Assembly: GCA_011037195.1 (NCBI GenBank)
Contig: JAAEAF010001111.1
Span: 62,001 to 126,000 of the forward strand
Reading direction: 5' to 3'
DNA: 64,000 bases
Source of the DNA: Triatoma infestans
Lineage: Eukaryota; Arthropoda; Insecta; Hemiptera; Reduviidae
A program made the translations under genes and the position numbers. The first letter of the stretch is position 1. Every line of letters begins with the position of its first letter. Below, piece by piece: positions 31,251-42,392 of the stretch. The notes under the pieces are model-generated. The model searched no databases, had not been told where the DNA came from, and worked only from the letters and a program-made list of their open reading frames with translations.

Positions 31251-32161
31251 AAAATTCAATTAAATATTAGAGTATAATAATACAATTATAATAATATTAT
31301 TGTATAATATAAAAGAAGTCCATAAAATAATTAAATTATATTTTATTTTGGGTCTGCTGTATATATGTGTATATATAAATAAACATGAAATTTCCCGTTA
31401 TCTCTAAGTATAAAGAAGACCTTGTTTGTACTAAGTATAAAAGGAGTACTGTATCCCCTATTGTAAAGTTATAAGGAGACTTGGGCAGTGTGTGTGTGTA
31501 TGTAGCAATGGAACCATCATACACTACTCTTGGATACAATTCTTTTGTAAAAGGAGAATTTCCGTTTCTCTTTCATATTTTAATAAAAAAAAAACATACG
31601 TCGTTATATTGTTGTTATATCACATCTTTATTATTATTCATATTTACGTACAAATAATTTGTGTTATATTTTAAATATATATAATTTGCTACGAACAGAA
31701 CTGTATGCTCAATAAATTTGAAGAAGTGAAGAATTATTGAAGAAATGTAATTGACGCGACTTTTTCTTACTGCAATTAATGCAGTTATAAATTGACAAAT
31801 TTACTTAATATATGCAAATTTTTGCTGAACGTTCAGTTGGCGTGTCATTATGTATGTAAGTATGGGTGGTAAGGATTTAATTATTGGTTTTATTATTATT
31901 TATTTATTTATTTGCAAAAAACTTAATATACAAAGAAGTTTGGGAGAATACAATTAATATATATACACATATACGTATGTACGTATAACAAGCTGATCTC
32001 TAAAAAATCCATTATAACTGCAGTAATTAAAGTGAACTTTCTTCTAAGACATATTTTCTTAGCATAAGAGAGCCTTTGACATAATAGAAAAGACTATTCA
32101 AATGATGTTCATTTTTTATATATAAAATGTCAGCCACAGTCAGAGGTTCAAAGTATCAGAG
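31251..32161. other. No recognisable gene
   Basis: AT-rich; nothing assigned. Confidence 0.5.
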
Positions 32162-32511
32162 GGTTCAAACACAATGGGTTCAATATATGATTTCCTTAAT
32201 TTCACAAAACATGGGCAGCGAAAAAGACGCTAGATCGTCAGCCTCTTTATAATTACATATTGGGCAAAATTGGTTATTATTGAGAGAAAAAAAATCCCCT
32301 TTGAACGTATGCTTACAGAGATTTTTATTGGAGATTTTCAGCTGGCTGATTAGCCTAATTTCCATTATATGACATTCAAAGTTAATGTAGTGTTCTTCCA
32401 AATTTAAGAAAGAAATTAGCCTGGTCACAGGACAATACATGGAATTTAATACACTGGCTAAATCCTTAGAGAATGAATTGTTACGCATTTTTGCAATTAA
32501 AGCATTCCTAC
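32162..32511 (-). pseudogene. LINE RT C-terminal remnant
   Basis: A minus-strand frame reads ISNKNLCKHTFKGDFF, then FCPICNYKEADDLASFSLPM, like the terminal zinc-ribbon-type region (C-x2-C...H...C) of Jockey/CR1-type LINE polyproteins, with the His and last Cys lost. The 5' side of the frame stops at the edge of a solo LTR (32512), which may have inserted into it. Confidence 0.6.
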
Positions 32512-33006
32512 TGTGATGGATACCAAAAATATAAAAATATATTTAATTTGAAATAATCAAAATTATGAAAAAAAAATGTGACATTCGTTTGCAAAATGGA
32601 CTATTCAGGTAGAAGACCACTATTGTCTTTCGGAGTTCATGAACTTGATAGCATTGTCTACCCCTTCTTCTCACAGGGGAAGATTTGAACTAACAATTAG
32701 TAGGCATTCCTTCAAGACAGTCTGAACAGATACTCAAGCCAGAACACTTGTTTTTCGCTATCTTAGAATCAGTGCCACTTTAAGTTAAATCAATCCAGTA
32801 TACTTATAAGCAGATTATTGTGATATTGTAAAGATTTAATTCTTTTAGAGAATAATATATTTATTTCAAAACAGTGTTGCTCTCTTCATTATTACTAATA
32901 CTTCTCTCTTAAACATATATACTCACAAGCCCTTTTACTAAACCGGCTCGTGCTACACCAACTACTACTACAAACATACGACAACTCAACAGCCAATAAC
33001 ATTTCA
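32512..33006 (+). repeat. Solo LTR, TGTGATGG family, copy 1
   Basis: 495 bp from TGTGATGGAT to AACATTTCA, homologous along its length to 51378-51906. Flanking tetranucleotides are CTAC on the left and CTAT on the right. No internal retroelement sequence adjoins it. Confidence 0.7.
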
Positions 33007-33549
33007 CTATGGTTTGTTTAACACGTCATAACTTGTATTTTTCCCAAGCATCATCAGCTCCGACAGATATATATATATATAAAGATTTTGCACCTAACTA
33101 GCCCAATTCAATTCCGCTAATATTGTTTGCCTGTCTACTCCAGTTGATCAAACTTAAGAAACTTAACTTAAGCAGGCTTTCGTCCGGCATTCCTAAAATT
33201 CTAATCAGAGACAGTTAACAATCCTGGCACAGATTTTTTTTTACTTTCAACTTCCTAACACCTGCTTCCTCACAATATAAATTAGGTGTGAAATTAGGCT
33301 ATAAATAAATTGACATGAAAAATTTGAGTTAAACCGTTCTCAGTGTTAGCAAAATACCGCAATGCCCATATTTTGGACAAGTACAAAGCCGTCGCTTCCG
33401 CTATCGAATTAAATAATTTACATCTTGCTTGGTGTGAAACTTAATAATACTGTTAAATATAAAAGTAAATATAAAATACTGTTTAGCCCCTATAAATCTT
33501 CTATTAGCTCCTACAAATTTTGTTACGTAGCTTTAAACTAAGTTTAATT
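33007..33549. other. No recognisable gene
   Basis: AT-rich; nothing assigned. Confidence 0.5.
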
Positions 33550-34010
33550 GATAGATGCCTAAAGACGCTCGTATAATCATTTTTTCCGGGAAAAATCAAT
33601 CAATAAAAGTGATTGGTTGATACCTGTACAGTTAGCAATACAAGTTTAAAGAAAATCATTGAAGCTGTTTTTTAAAACAAGAAGAAAAAATCCAAAAACG
33701 TAGGAACCTATTCTGTAAACTTATACTTAACTATTTTCTTCAGATTTGAAATTCGAGCAAAGCGTTTAATGTACTTTAAATAATATATAGGTGATAAACG
33801 TAATTAAGTGACATTTCAGAGGAAAAACCCATTGCAGCTCCTCCTACAGAATATATATATTTTTTTTTAATGTTTGAAATAAAAATGATAAGCAGTTTAT
33901 ATGTTTAGTCAAAACATGCACAGCTTAAAGAAAAATCGATGGAAGGCATTTTTTTCCGCAAATGACGGATTCTGAGCGAAATTTTATAATAGGAAGTAAC
34001 ATTAACTTGT
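33550..34010 (+). repeat. Strongly degenerate Helentron-like copy
   Basis: Collinear fragments of the family: TTTTTTCCGGGAAAA, then GTTTAAAGAAAATCATTGAAG, then TTCTTCAGATTTGAAATTCG. Ends not preserved. Confidence 0.4.
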
Positions 34011-34083
34011 TTGGTATTAGGAAGTAATAGTAACAATTCTTTTATATTAAATATGTGGATGGAATGAGATGTAGATGTATATT

Positions 34084-34350
34084 GTTCCTGGAACGGTTTC
34101 AGATTTTAATCAATCGTCAGAGCAAATTCACCAAGTTCGTGTACAGAGTTCACTTCAAAGTAATGTTTCTGTTACACTCACACTTGTTGGTTGTATATAT
34201 GTGTGGGCAGGTTATAAGGTTATGTTCATGAACAAAATATATACAACCAACAAACCAACAAGTGTGAGTGTAATAGAAACATTATTTTGTAGTGAGCTCT
34301 CTACATGAACTTGCTCTGATGATGGATGAAAATCCGAAACCAGTCAGGAA
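34084..34350. mobile_element. Palindromic mini-element with hammerhead-like ends
   Basis: Two ~90-bp arms (about 34084-34205 and 34235-34350) are inverted copies of each other (TTACACTCACACTTGTTGG and its complement). The right arm carries CTGATGA (34316-34322), a GGAT/ATCC stem and GAAA (34336-34339) followed by CCAGTC; the left arm has a decayed inverted version. Same plan as the Penelope-like elements below, different sequence. Confidence 0.5.
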
Positions 34351-34890
34351 AAATATAAATAATATGGATGCTACGACGGATAAAATACCAGATTCTTATA
34401 TATATATATTTTGAAAATTTACAACTGCTTGCTTGGGTAATCAGCAATAAAGTAAATGATATGACGTACAATGTTGGGAAAAATGTAATCACCCAGTGGT
34501 GATATTCCACACTATTTCACTGCACTGCACTTTTCACAATGCCACTGTCACTTCAGTCTTCGAGGAAAGTTATCTGGAATTGATACCGAGGAAAGTTGAT
34601 GAATTAATGAATTGTAATGGTGTTCGATATGGGGTGTGAATTATAATAACTTTTTTGGATTAAGTAATTTATGAATGGAAACTGGGAATCGAAATGGATT
34701 GTCATGCTAAAAACGTAAAAAGAAGCATTGGTAATAGAACGGAGTTATTTTATATTGTAGGGTTTGGAGGTGGTGCAAGTTGAGCCCCATAACTCTATTT
34801 TTTAAGTCCAAATTGGTTTTAACAGCAGATTGTAGATAAGTACTTTGTAATTAGAGACATTTTCCGTGGAAGCCTGCTTCATTTTGTGGT

Positions 34891-34928
34891 CATCGACCGG
34901 TTTCGGGCGTTCGCCCATCTTCAGGATG
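34891..34928 (-). ncRNA. Hammerhead-ribozyme-like motif (left pLTR)
   Basis: Minus strand: CATC, CTGAAGA, T, the GGGCGAACGCCC hairpin, GAAA, CCGGTC, GATG. Core boxes CUGANGA and GAAA and the GUC cleavage triplet are in order. Helix I is CATC/GATG and helix III is the palindrome ACCGGT. One extra U follows the first box. Confidence 0.5.
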
Positions 34929-34934
34929 CGCTTT

Positions 34935-35180
34935 TCAGACAGTGTGCCAACACAGACTCGTACAGAGACTTAGTTTCACACTAACTCTTTTCTTCGTGCT
35001 CCTGAGATTGTATTTAAGTCCCTTGTCTAGAAGTTCGGTTTCGATTGGTGTAAACGTAATGTTTGTGAGGTTTACAGTTCGTGGGTGGAATGCCTGGGTT
35101 TGTTGTTTTTTGTATTGAGTGTTCTGTGATTTTTGGAGGTTGTCGAGTTTTTTGTTTAGTATTTTGTATTTACGTTCCAT
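34935..35180 (-). pseudogene. Penelope-like ORF N-terminus, truncated
   Basis: 82 codons from an ATG (more upstream codons to about 35250 stay open). A basic, Gln-rich start is followed by NLTNITFTPIETELLDKGLKY. The 'L...E...LL.KGLK(F/Y)' pattern is characteristic of the N-terminal region of Penelope-like reverse transcriptases. The frame then runs straight into the terminal repeat and stops, so the RT and endonuclease are missing. Identification rests on this motif and the terminal repeats; a full-length relative elsewhere in the genome would confirm it. Confidence 0.6.
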
Positions 35181-35582
35181 TTGTTTCGTAAGTTTGTCAC
35201 TTATCTGGTTGTAGTAATGATTAAAGATTGAACTAGGGTATTGATTGGCAAGTTCAATGTGTGTCTTTCAGCTGTCTGTTTAGTTTTTCCTTTTTTTGGT
35301 AAAGTGACGTATTTCGTTTTTAATCCAGATTTTCTGTGCTTGGATAATTGTTTTTCGTGCTGCGGGTGTGTTAGCTTTTATGTTGATTGTAGCGTATTTA
35401 GGTGTAACCTTGCGACTAAGACATTGTTTGTTGAAGTAAATATTAGCTTTAATATTGTATATTTTAGAGGTTAAATTGTAGAAATTGTTAAAATACTTAG
35501 CCTCACTGGCTCCATATTTGTTGTGGTGAACGATGAACTAAGTCTCTGTACGAGTCTGTGTTGGCACACTGTCTGAAAAGCG

Positions 35583-35620
35583 CATCCTGAAGATGGGCGA
35601 ACGCCCGAAACCGGTCGATG
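35583..35620 (+). ncRNA. Hammerhead-ribozyme-like motif (right pLTR)
   Basis: Inverted partner of 34891-34928: CATC 35583-35586, CTGAAGA 35587-35593, hairpin 35595-35606, GAAA 35607-35610, CCGGTC 35611-35616, GATG 35617-35620. Other copies have T instead of A at the variable core position N7. Confidence 0.5.
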
Positions 35621-35708
35621 ACCACAAAAGAAGCAGGCTTCCACGGAAAATGTCTCTGATGCTTTCCAGCTCTGCGGAACCAACCACCACAACAAATACT
35701 TTGTAATT

Positions 35709-36618
35709 TAATGTTAGTTTCGAGGCACTGTCCAGGAGTCGTTGAGTAGGCGTAACATTTTTTTACTTCGTTTCCTTTTAATCTTGTATGTGAGTTCCAT
35801 ATCAGTATAGATTAGGACTATTTGTCTAAGAGTCCTAGATATTCAACAGTATCAACGCATGGTAATAAGATGTGGTTCATATGTACTGGAGGACAAATAT
35901 TTGCAAAGGCACTAGTTTAAGAATATATTCATATAAAGGAAGTATTTTTTATATATGTCGGTCTATCATGAATTTTTACGATAGGTTTTTCTTATATTTT
36001 GTAGCAACTTCTTATAAATTTTTGTCCGCATGTTCTGCCATCATGCAAGAAAACGAAAGACATTTTGATTGTGACTTGGTGGTGATACGATAACATAATA
36101 AGAAGTTGTTGAAATAAACAATCATTATGCGGGCAAATTATTATAAAAAATAAGTGTTAGACTAGAGGTGAAAGGTCAGGGAGCCGCCTCCGAAAATAAT
36201 TATATTTATATTTGTTTATGCTTAGAAAAGGAGGCCTGCGGCCAGTGTCCTATGAACAGTGGATCAGGATTAAAATATGTAGTGAACATTATAATAGTAT
36301 TGCTGTTTCAAATCCATAAAACAGTTAAAGTTGAAAACATGTCATGGACAAGTTTAAACTTAGCAACTATAACGTTTATTCTACTGAATTTAGTTTAATG
36401 ACTATATTAACTGTTAGCACTAACTCCTTGGAAACTGTGACAACTATCACAACTATTTCTTGACTTTGAAATATGCCTTAACAATTCTGTTTCCGCTTGA
36501 AGTTTAGGAAGATAGATTGACTTCTAGTTCCCCATGGAACTGTTTAATTGTAGACTCTTGGAGATCATAAGCTTAAATGACCGATTTTATAATTTTTTGT
36601 CTCCTAGTTAGTTAATAG
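35709..36618. other. No recognisable gene
   Basis: AT-rich; nothing assigned. Confidence 0.5.
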
Positions 36619-36650
36619 TATGAATACAAATTCTATCTATCTTCATGGCT

Positions 36651-37418
36651 CTACAACCCTTGATGGGTCCTGGCCTCCTCAATGAGCCTAATCCAGGTGT
36701 CTCTGCTAGTTGCAGCTGCTCTCCAGTTGCGAGTACCCAAGATGCTCCTCGCATCGTTGGTCACACCGTCAAGCCACCTAAGTTTGGGTCTGCCAACCTT
36801 TCTTTTCGTACCTATTCCCCCATCCAAAATCCTCCTTGGTATCTCATTTTCCTCCATCCTCGCCACATGGCTAGCCCAGCTCAGCCTGGATAGTCGAATA
36901 GTGTGTACGACGTCCGCTTCCCCATACAGTTCATATAACTCCTTGTTTTTTCGCCTTCTCCATGTATCCCCTTCTCTCACTGCGCCAAAAATGCGCCTGA
37001 GTATTTTTCTTTCAAATACAAGGAGTTTCTTTTCATCGTTTTTGGAAATAATCCAAGCTTGGGAAGCGTACATCACTACTGGGCGAATGAGGGTTTTATA
37101 CAGCTTGATTTTCGTTCTCCTGGAGATCAGGCTGCTCTTCATGTATTTTACCAGGCCAAAATAACATCTGTTCGCAGCCATAATTCTTCTGCTGATCTCC
37201 GTCGAAACATTATTAGTGGAGGTGATCTGGGAACCAAGGTAGGTAAATTCTTGTACCCTTTGAAAAGTAAAAGGACCAATCTGAATACTGTTTCCTGGGG
37301 GAACATTGCCACTTCCAACATACATATATTTTGTCTTATCCTGATTTAGGACAAGACCCATGGAAGATGCTGCTTTTTTGAAGGAAGGCATTCTGTAACA
37401 TAGGGATTGTACGCGCAA
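36651..37418 (-). pseudogene. RTE-like RT, C-terminal half (frame 2)
   Basis: Continues the RT after a frameshift: KKAASSMGLVLNQDKTKYM (after the YADD box), EFTYLGSQITS, EISRRIMAANRCYFGL, RPVVMYASQAW, then LSRLSWASHVARM and GRPKLRWLDGV, the conserved C-terminal signature of these LINEs. The stop TAG lies about 20 bp before the element's 3' end. No in-frame stops. Confidence 0.85.
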
Positions 37419-38472
37419 TAATATCTACGTCGTCCGCGTAGGCCAGTATTTGGACGGATTTATTATATATGGTCCCTGAGGTCTGAATACCGGAATCCCT
37501 GATTACTTTCTCTAGGGCCAGGTTGAATAAGAGACAGGCGAGAGCGTCACCTTGCCTTAGCCCTTTACTTGCCTTAAATTCAGGGGATATTTCAGACTGA
37601 ATACGGACCACTCCTGAGGCTTCCGCCATCGTCATTTTTACCAACCTAATGAGTTTAGGTGGTATACTCATTTCCTCCATGGCCTGGTACAGTCTTGGGC
37701 GAAGGACGCTGTCATAAGCACATTTAAAATCAAGGAAAAGGTGGTGAGTGGGCACTTTATATTCCATGCCTTTTTCCAGGATTATGCGGAGGGAGAATAT
37801 CTGGTCTATTGTGGACTTGTTTTTCCTGAAGCCCGCCTGATATTTTCCTATTTCTCGGTTGGCATAGGGTGTAAGTTTATTGAAGAGGATATTGGAGAGG
37901 ATTTTGTAGGCACATGATAACAGGGTAATACCCCTATAGTTTTCACATTGCAGCTGGTCTCCTTTTTTATGGGTTGGGCAGATGATAGCTCTCCTCCATT
38001 GGCTCGGCATCGATTCATGCTCCCAAATGGACATAATTAGATTGTGCATTGTCTTATAAAATTCATCCCCTGCATATTTGTACAGCTCTGCTGGCAAGCT
38101 GTCGACTCCAGGGGCTTTATTATTCTTCATACTGGAGATTGCATCCACCAAGTCATCAAAATCTGGGGGTTCAGCATCGTCTTCGTCTTGCTCTCTGCTG
38201 CAGTTAGTTAAAATGCCCTCATCCTCTTCATGCGGCTCGCTGTTCAATAGGCGGTCAAAGTGGCGTGCCCATCTATGCATTATTTCATCTTTCTTGGATA
38301 GCAATGCTCCATTCTCTTCATTAACCGCAGTTACCCTTGGTTTAAAGGGGGCCCTTCCTTTATTTACTTTCTGGTAGAACAGCCTGCTCTCATTTATATT
38401 TCTGTGCGTCTCTATTTCCTCTAACTCTTTGTTTTCCCACAACTTCTTTTTCTTCTTGTATATCCTTTTTTC
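37336..38472 (-). pseudogene. RTE-like RT, N-terminal half (frame 1), 5'-truncated
   Basis: Carries the fingers and palm: NNKAPGVDSLPAELYK, RRAIICPTHKKGD, YRGITLLSCAYKILS, AGFRKNKSTIDQIFS, LFLDFKCAYDSV (motif A), KGLRQGDALACLLFNL (motif B) and LAYADDVDII (motif C). The frame is open from the element's truncated 5' end. At about 37380 a run of six A coincides with a one-base shift into the 36651-37418 frame. Catalytic Asp residues are intact, so only truncation and the frameshift disable it. Confidence 0.87.
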
Positions 38473-38804
38473 TATGAATACAAATTTTAGAGAATTTTAA
38501 TGCTGTAACAGAGATCTTGAAATCTCTTCAAATTTTCGAAATAAAATGTTCATCAGAAGTTTTGATGATGGTCTTTGCTTCCGAGTATGTTCCCGTATAA
38601 ACGATATATCTTAAAAAACGAGAAAAAAAAATCGCAGCAAGTTTAAACTTTATAGCAACCCGATCTATTTGGGCAGCACCCTTTGTTTTGCAAATATTTG
38701 CATTAAAATGTTTCTCTCTCTCTCTAGTAAATTAACTAAAGTTCAGACATGAAGTTGTTGTTGGTGAAAGTTCATCAATTTTAAGGGCGATTTAATTGAT
38801 TTTT

Positions 38805-39295
38805 ACTTATTTTCTTACTTCCAATAAGAGGAAGCATTGGATCGTGTTAAATTTAGAAATTGAGCTTTCACCGGAAGTAGATGTTTTGAAGTCCCATAAA
38901 CTTCCTTTTTTTTTTTTAGCGAATGGATCTGTCTGTATATATTGTGTGTCGTTTTGTATAACAAAATATTTAAAAAAATAACAACGCACAGGATGCTCTA
39001 AAAAACTTGGCATTCAGTATAAATACTAGCGTAGCATTTGACACAAAGGTAGGGACCAAAATCCATCAACCGGAAATACGATTTTACTTGGTGTTATTTT
39101 CAATGTTTTTATTTTGCGATTTTTTTCGAAATGGTGGCTCAAACGATTTATTTTTTTAAAAAAATCGTAAGCTGCCTATACTGATGCCTAACACTTCTTT
39201 CTTGAAATATTTTTTCCAAGAAATGGGAGTGAAAGAGTGGGGGTGAAATCTTTCCCCTTAGTACAATTTATATGTCTAACTTTATAAAATATTAA
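38805..39295 (-). repeat. Degenerate Helentron-like copy
   Basis: Minus-strand copy with the terminal region (CTTACTTCCAATAAGAGGAAG, 38814) then TTTCACCGGAAGTAG, and the first internal unit (CAACCGGAAATACG near 39068). The other half is missing. Confidence 0.5.
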
Positions 39296-39353
39296 CGAAT
39301 TTGAAAAATTTGATCAAAAATTCTACTTGGAATACATTACACAGATATAAAAA

Positions 39354-41007
39354 TCTGGTTTGAAACACTCACACAACTTTCTCTTACTCCAGTTCTCTAA
39401 ATTATAATTGACAAATTTTATTGCTAGTGTAGCAAATATAACGAAATTCGTCGAAAACTGGAAAAAAAAATTGTTCAGTAAAAGCGCACTTCCGGTTTAC
39501 TGATTTCCTTCAAACTCGCAATTTTAGCCAACTATTTATTTCTAATTAATTTTGTTTGGATCTATGATAGCACTTTAGAGAAAAACATAACCCCACTCCT
39601 TCACCAAAAGTGCCCTTAAATGAAGTTTCCCAGAGTAATGTTTTAAATAAAAGTTGTAGATCTTTGTATGTTTAGTTTATATAGAAAGTTTCAAGAAAAT
39701 CGTCTAAGTTATTTTTGAGAAAATTGCGAAAAAGTGAAAAAAAAAATCATTTAGTAAAGTGATAAAGTAAACGCACTTCCGGTTATCCGATTTTTTTGAA
39801 ACTTAGAATTTCAGCAACATATTCAATTCTAATTAACATTATTTGATATAGAATTGTTTAATAAACTAAAATAGTACTTTAGATGTAAACCTAACTCCAC
39901 CCCTCCCCTATAAGCTCTTAAATGAATTTTTTCAGAGAAACATTTCAAATAAAAGTTGTAGCTCCTTGTATGTGTAGTTCATATACCAAGTTTAAAGAAA
40001 ATCGTCGGAGCCATTTTTTGAAAAGTACGCAAAAAAAAAAACAAGTGGTACTTCCCATCCCATGGTACACCATCAGATCCCTAGATCTTCCATATTACCT
40101 ATTTTTAACAAACTTTTAAATACCAATTATATTTAATGTTTGATGGGTATGTTTCACTCAAAGCTACTAATCTATTAAAACAGAGCTTTATGTAACTTTG
40201 ATTGTCAGCATTTATAATTTTTCTTAAGCCATTTAAGAGCTGCTTTAACAACATAAAAACTTAAATGACATTGACCCATTCTAATCGCACTAAGGGATTG
40301 GAGTTGAACGGGGAAGACAAACAGACATTTAAAAAATTTTAATGCACTCTTATTGAATCTAGGTGCCGTAGTCCCCAACCAGGTGCACGTAAACATAAAC
40401 AATTTTTTACTACAAACTTGAAACAAATAACTTTAGGATCCCAGCTTTTTTATTCCCTTTAGACAAAATATTAATTACAGATCCTTATACGCGCATTAGC
40501 TTTATTAATGGCCCTACGGTGGTGCATCATTTTAAATAGACAGATTTACAAATGTACACCTAAATAATCAAACGTTAACTGTTTAAGTTTTTCGTGAGTA
40601 TAAAAAGACTTCTTTCTTTTTTAGGCGGTCTTCTCAAACCCAAATTCATAATCTTTGTTTTATTACATTCAGACCACGTTTATTATTTTTACAATAAGAG
40701 TTACCTAGTAAAGTGGTACTTCGGTTGAGGAATTTTGACAGATAACGCACCATCAGATCCTGGTAATACCTAAAACGTAATATCAACTTTCACGATTTTT
40801 ATTTGTGAGCTAGGCTGTGCACATACATACACACACGTACAAGCCTATGCCCACAAAAAAAAAAAAAAAAAATACACACACACACAGACCATTTGCCAAA
40901 AACCACTTTTTTGGACTTAGGAGACCTCAAAACGGATATTTCAAGTGAAACTCAATATCTAAAATTTGACACTATAACAATATTTTCTCTTAGGAGTAAG
41001 AGAAAGT
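39354..41007 (+). mobile_element. Helentron/HINE-like repeat, full copy with internal insertion
   Basis: Both ends present: TCTGGTTTGAAACAC at 39354 and GGAGTAAGAGAAAGT ending 41007. CTTCCGGTT motifs near 39489 and 39777. The third unit is split by about 650 bp (roughly 40060-40708); AAGTGGTACTTC and ACCATCAGATCC occur on both sides of the insert. The insert itself is not recognised. Confidence 0.65.
40060..40708. other. Unidentified insert within a Helentron-like copy
   Basis: Absent from the other copies. No family motif, no long ORF, no clear inverted ends. A partly duplicated ~45-bp host sequence borders it, which could be a long target duplication or an internal rearrangement. Confidence 0.4.
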
Positions 41008-41406
41008 AAAAATTGACTTTTTTTTATTTGTATTAATTAATACAAACGATTATTGTAACAGTTCCAAAATCTACATAAGCGTTCGCCAACTGACGTCGTC
41101 CTGGAAACGATTTTTTTATTCGACTTCCGGCATTAATGTTTCTACATTTTGACGGGGATTCATATGGAAAAAAGTCTTTTTTCAAAAAAGCATTTTTTTT
41201 TGCCATTAAAATCATGTATTTTAATGTATGCTGTTACAATAATCTTAAAAATGTATTTATCATACTTATATTTTTCTAAACTTTTTATATTTATGTAAAT
41301 TAAAAATGGTGAAAAGTTAGAATTGAAATGTTTGTGTAACTGTTTCAATTGTAAGACGTAAAGGCCTTGCAACATAAGGACATTTCTTGGTTGTTTTTGC
41401 TATTAT
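41008..41406. other. No recognisable gene
   Basis: AT-rich; overlapping minus-strand frames here are low-complexity. Confidence 0.5.
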
Positions 41407-41419
41407 TAGTTTACGTTTC

Positions 41420-41672
41420 AGAGATATTTTCCGTGATAGCCTGCTTCATTTTGTGGTCATCGACCGGTTTCGGACGGCCCATCAAATAGTATGATAACAT
41501 AGATTTGCACAGTGCAAATTTATAAAGCAAATCTATGTTATCACACTGTTTGACAAAAAGCATCCTGATGATGGACGAACGCCCGAAACCGGTCGATAAC
41601 CACAAAAACAAGTAGGCTATCATGGAAAATATCTCTGATGCTTTCCAGCTCTGCGGAACCAACCACAATAAC
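41420..41672. mobile_element. Penelope-like mini-element with inverted pLTR ends
   Basis: 253 bp flanked by a perfect 13-bp duplication TAGTTTACGTTTC (41407-41419 and 41673-41685). Two inverted arms share the terminal sequence of 34853-35696 (TTTCCGTG, GGTCATCGACCGG). A central palindrome (CATAGATTTGC...GCAAATCTATG) replaces the ORF. The right arm carries a hammerhead-like motif at 41561-41598; the left arm's copy has lost part of its stem. Confidence 0.7.
41561..41598 (+). ncRNA. Hammerhead-ribozyme-like motif
   Basis: CTGATGA 41565-41571 and GAAA 41585-41588, followed by CCGGTC. Stem II and helix I each have one mismatch (GGAC/GCCC; CATC/GATA). Confidence 0.4.
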
Positions 41673-41799
41673 TAGTTTACGTTTCGGTTCGTAAAAAAAT
41701 AATATTGACTGCGGCTCGCGTCTGGTTTATATGTAGCTAATTTGGCCAATCCTTTGCTGTATTAGAGTTTGAGACTCTGATCTAGTTAATCTTAAGGTA

Positions 41800-42379
41800 T
41801 CACAGACATTTTCCGTGATAGCCTGCTTTTTTTTTTTTTTTGTGGTCATCGAGCGGTTTCGAGCGTTCGCCCATCATCAGGATGCTTTTTTTGTCAAACA
41901 GTGTGATAACATAGATTTGCACAGAGCAAATACAGTTGATACACTGCTCATATTTAGGTGTAACATTGTGAATGAGACAATGTTTGTTTAAATAAATATT
42001 TGGCTTTTATATTATAGATTTTTGATGATAAATTATAATAAGTGAATAGATACTTAGAGCCTCACTGGGTCCATAGTTGTTGTGGTTGGTTCCGCAGAGC
42101 TGGAAAACATCAGAGACTGCTACTTTTTGTGGTCATCGACCGGTTTCGGGCGTTCGCCCATCATCAGGATGTTTTTGTAATACATGGTTACATTGTTTTT
42201 ATAACAGTGTAATAACATAGATTTGCTCTGTGCATGTTTATGTTATTACATTGTTTAACGAAAACATCTTGATGATGGGCGAACGCCTGAAACCGGTCGA
42301 TGACCACAAAATGAAGCAGGCTATCACGGAACATGTCTTAGATGCTTTCCAGCTCTGCGGAACCAACCACAACAACAAC
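41800..42379. mobile_element. Penelope-like mini-element, composite, with hammerhead-like motifs
   Basis: 580 bp flanked by near-identical 13-mers TAATCTTAAGGTA (41787-41799) and TAATATTAAGGTA (42380-42392). It contains three pLTR-type arms: inverted motifs at 41847-41884 and 42134-42171 and a direct motif at 42265-42302. An internal junction with the terminal sequence GGTTCCGCAGAGCTGG (about 42088) suggests one copy inserted into or recombined with another. Confidence 0.62.
42134..42171 (-). ncRNA. Hammerhead-ribozyme-like motif, best-conserved copy with T at N7
   Basis: Minus strand: CATC, CTGATGA, T, GGGCGAACGCCC, GAAA, CCGGTC, GATG, with all stems paired. Similar copies: 41847-41884 (minus, GAGCGG and GAGCG changes) and 42265-42302 (plus, first core C changed to T). 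Confidence 0.5.
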
Positions 42380-42392
42380 TAATATTAAGGTA

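Larger units (their letters stand above)
34853..35696 (-). mobile_element. Penelope-like element, internally deleted, inverted terminal repeats
   Basis: 844 bp flanked by a 12-bp duplication TACTTTGTAATT (34841-34852 and 35697-35708). The ends (~110 bp) are inverted copies of each other, each with a hammerhead-like motif. Between them lies only the N-terminal coding part of a Penelope-type ORF on the minus strand; RT and GIY-YIG endonuclease are absent. Inverted 'pseudo-LTRs' and hammerhead motifs are documented for Penelope-like elements. Confidence 0.7.
36633..38472 (-). mobile_element. 5'-truncated RTE-like LINE with 14-bp TSD
   Basis: 1840 bp on the minus strand, flanked by the perfect duplication TATGAATACAAATT (36619-36632 and 38473-38486). 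The 3' UTR is only about 20 bp and the element ends in GATAGATAG instead of poly-A, as in RTE-type LINEs. The endonuclease domain is missing through 5' truncation. The perfect TSD points to a fairly recent insertion. Confidence 0.88.
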
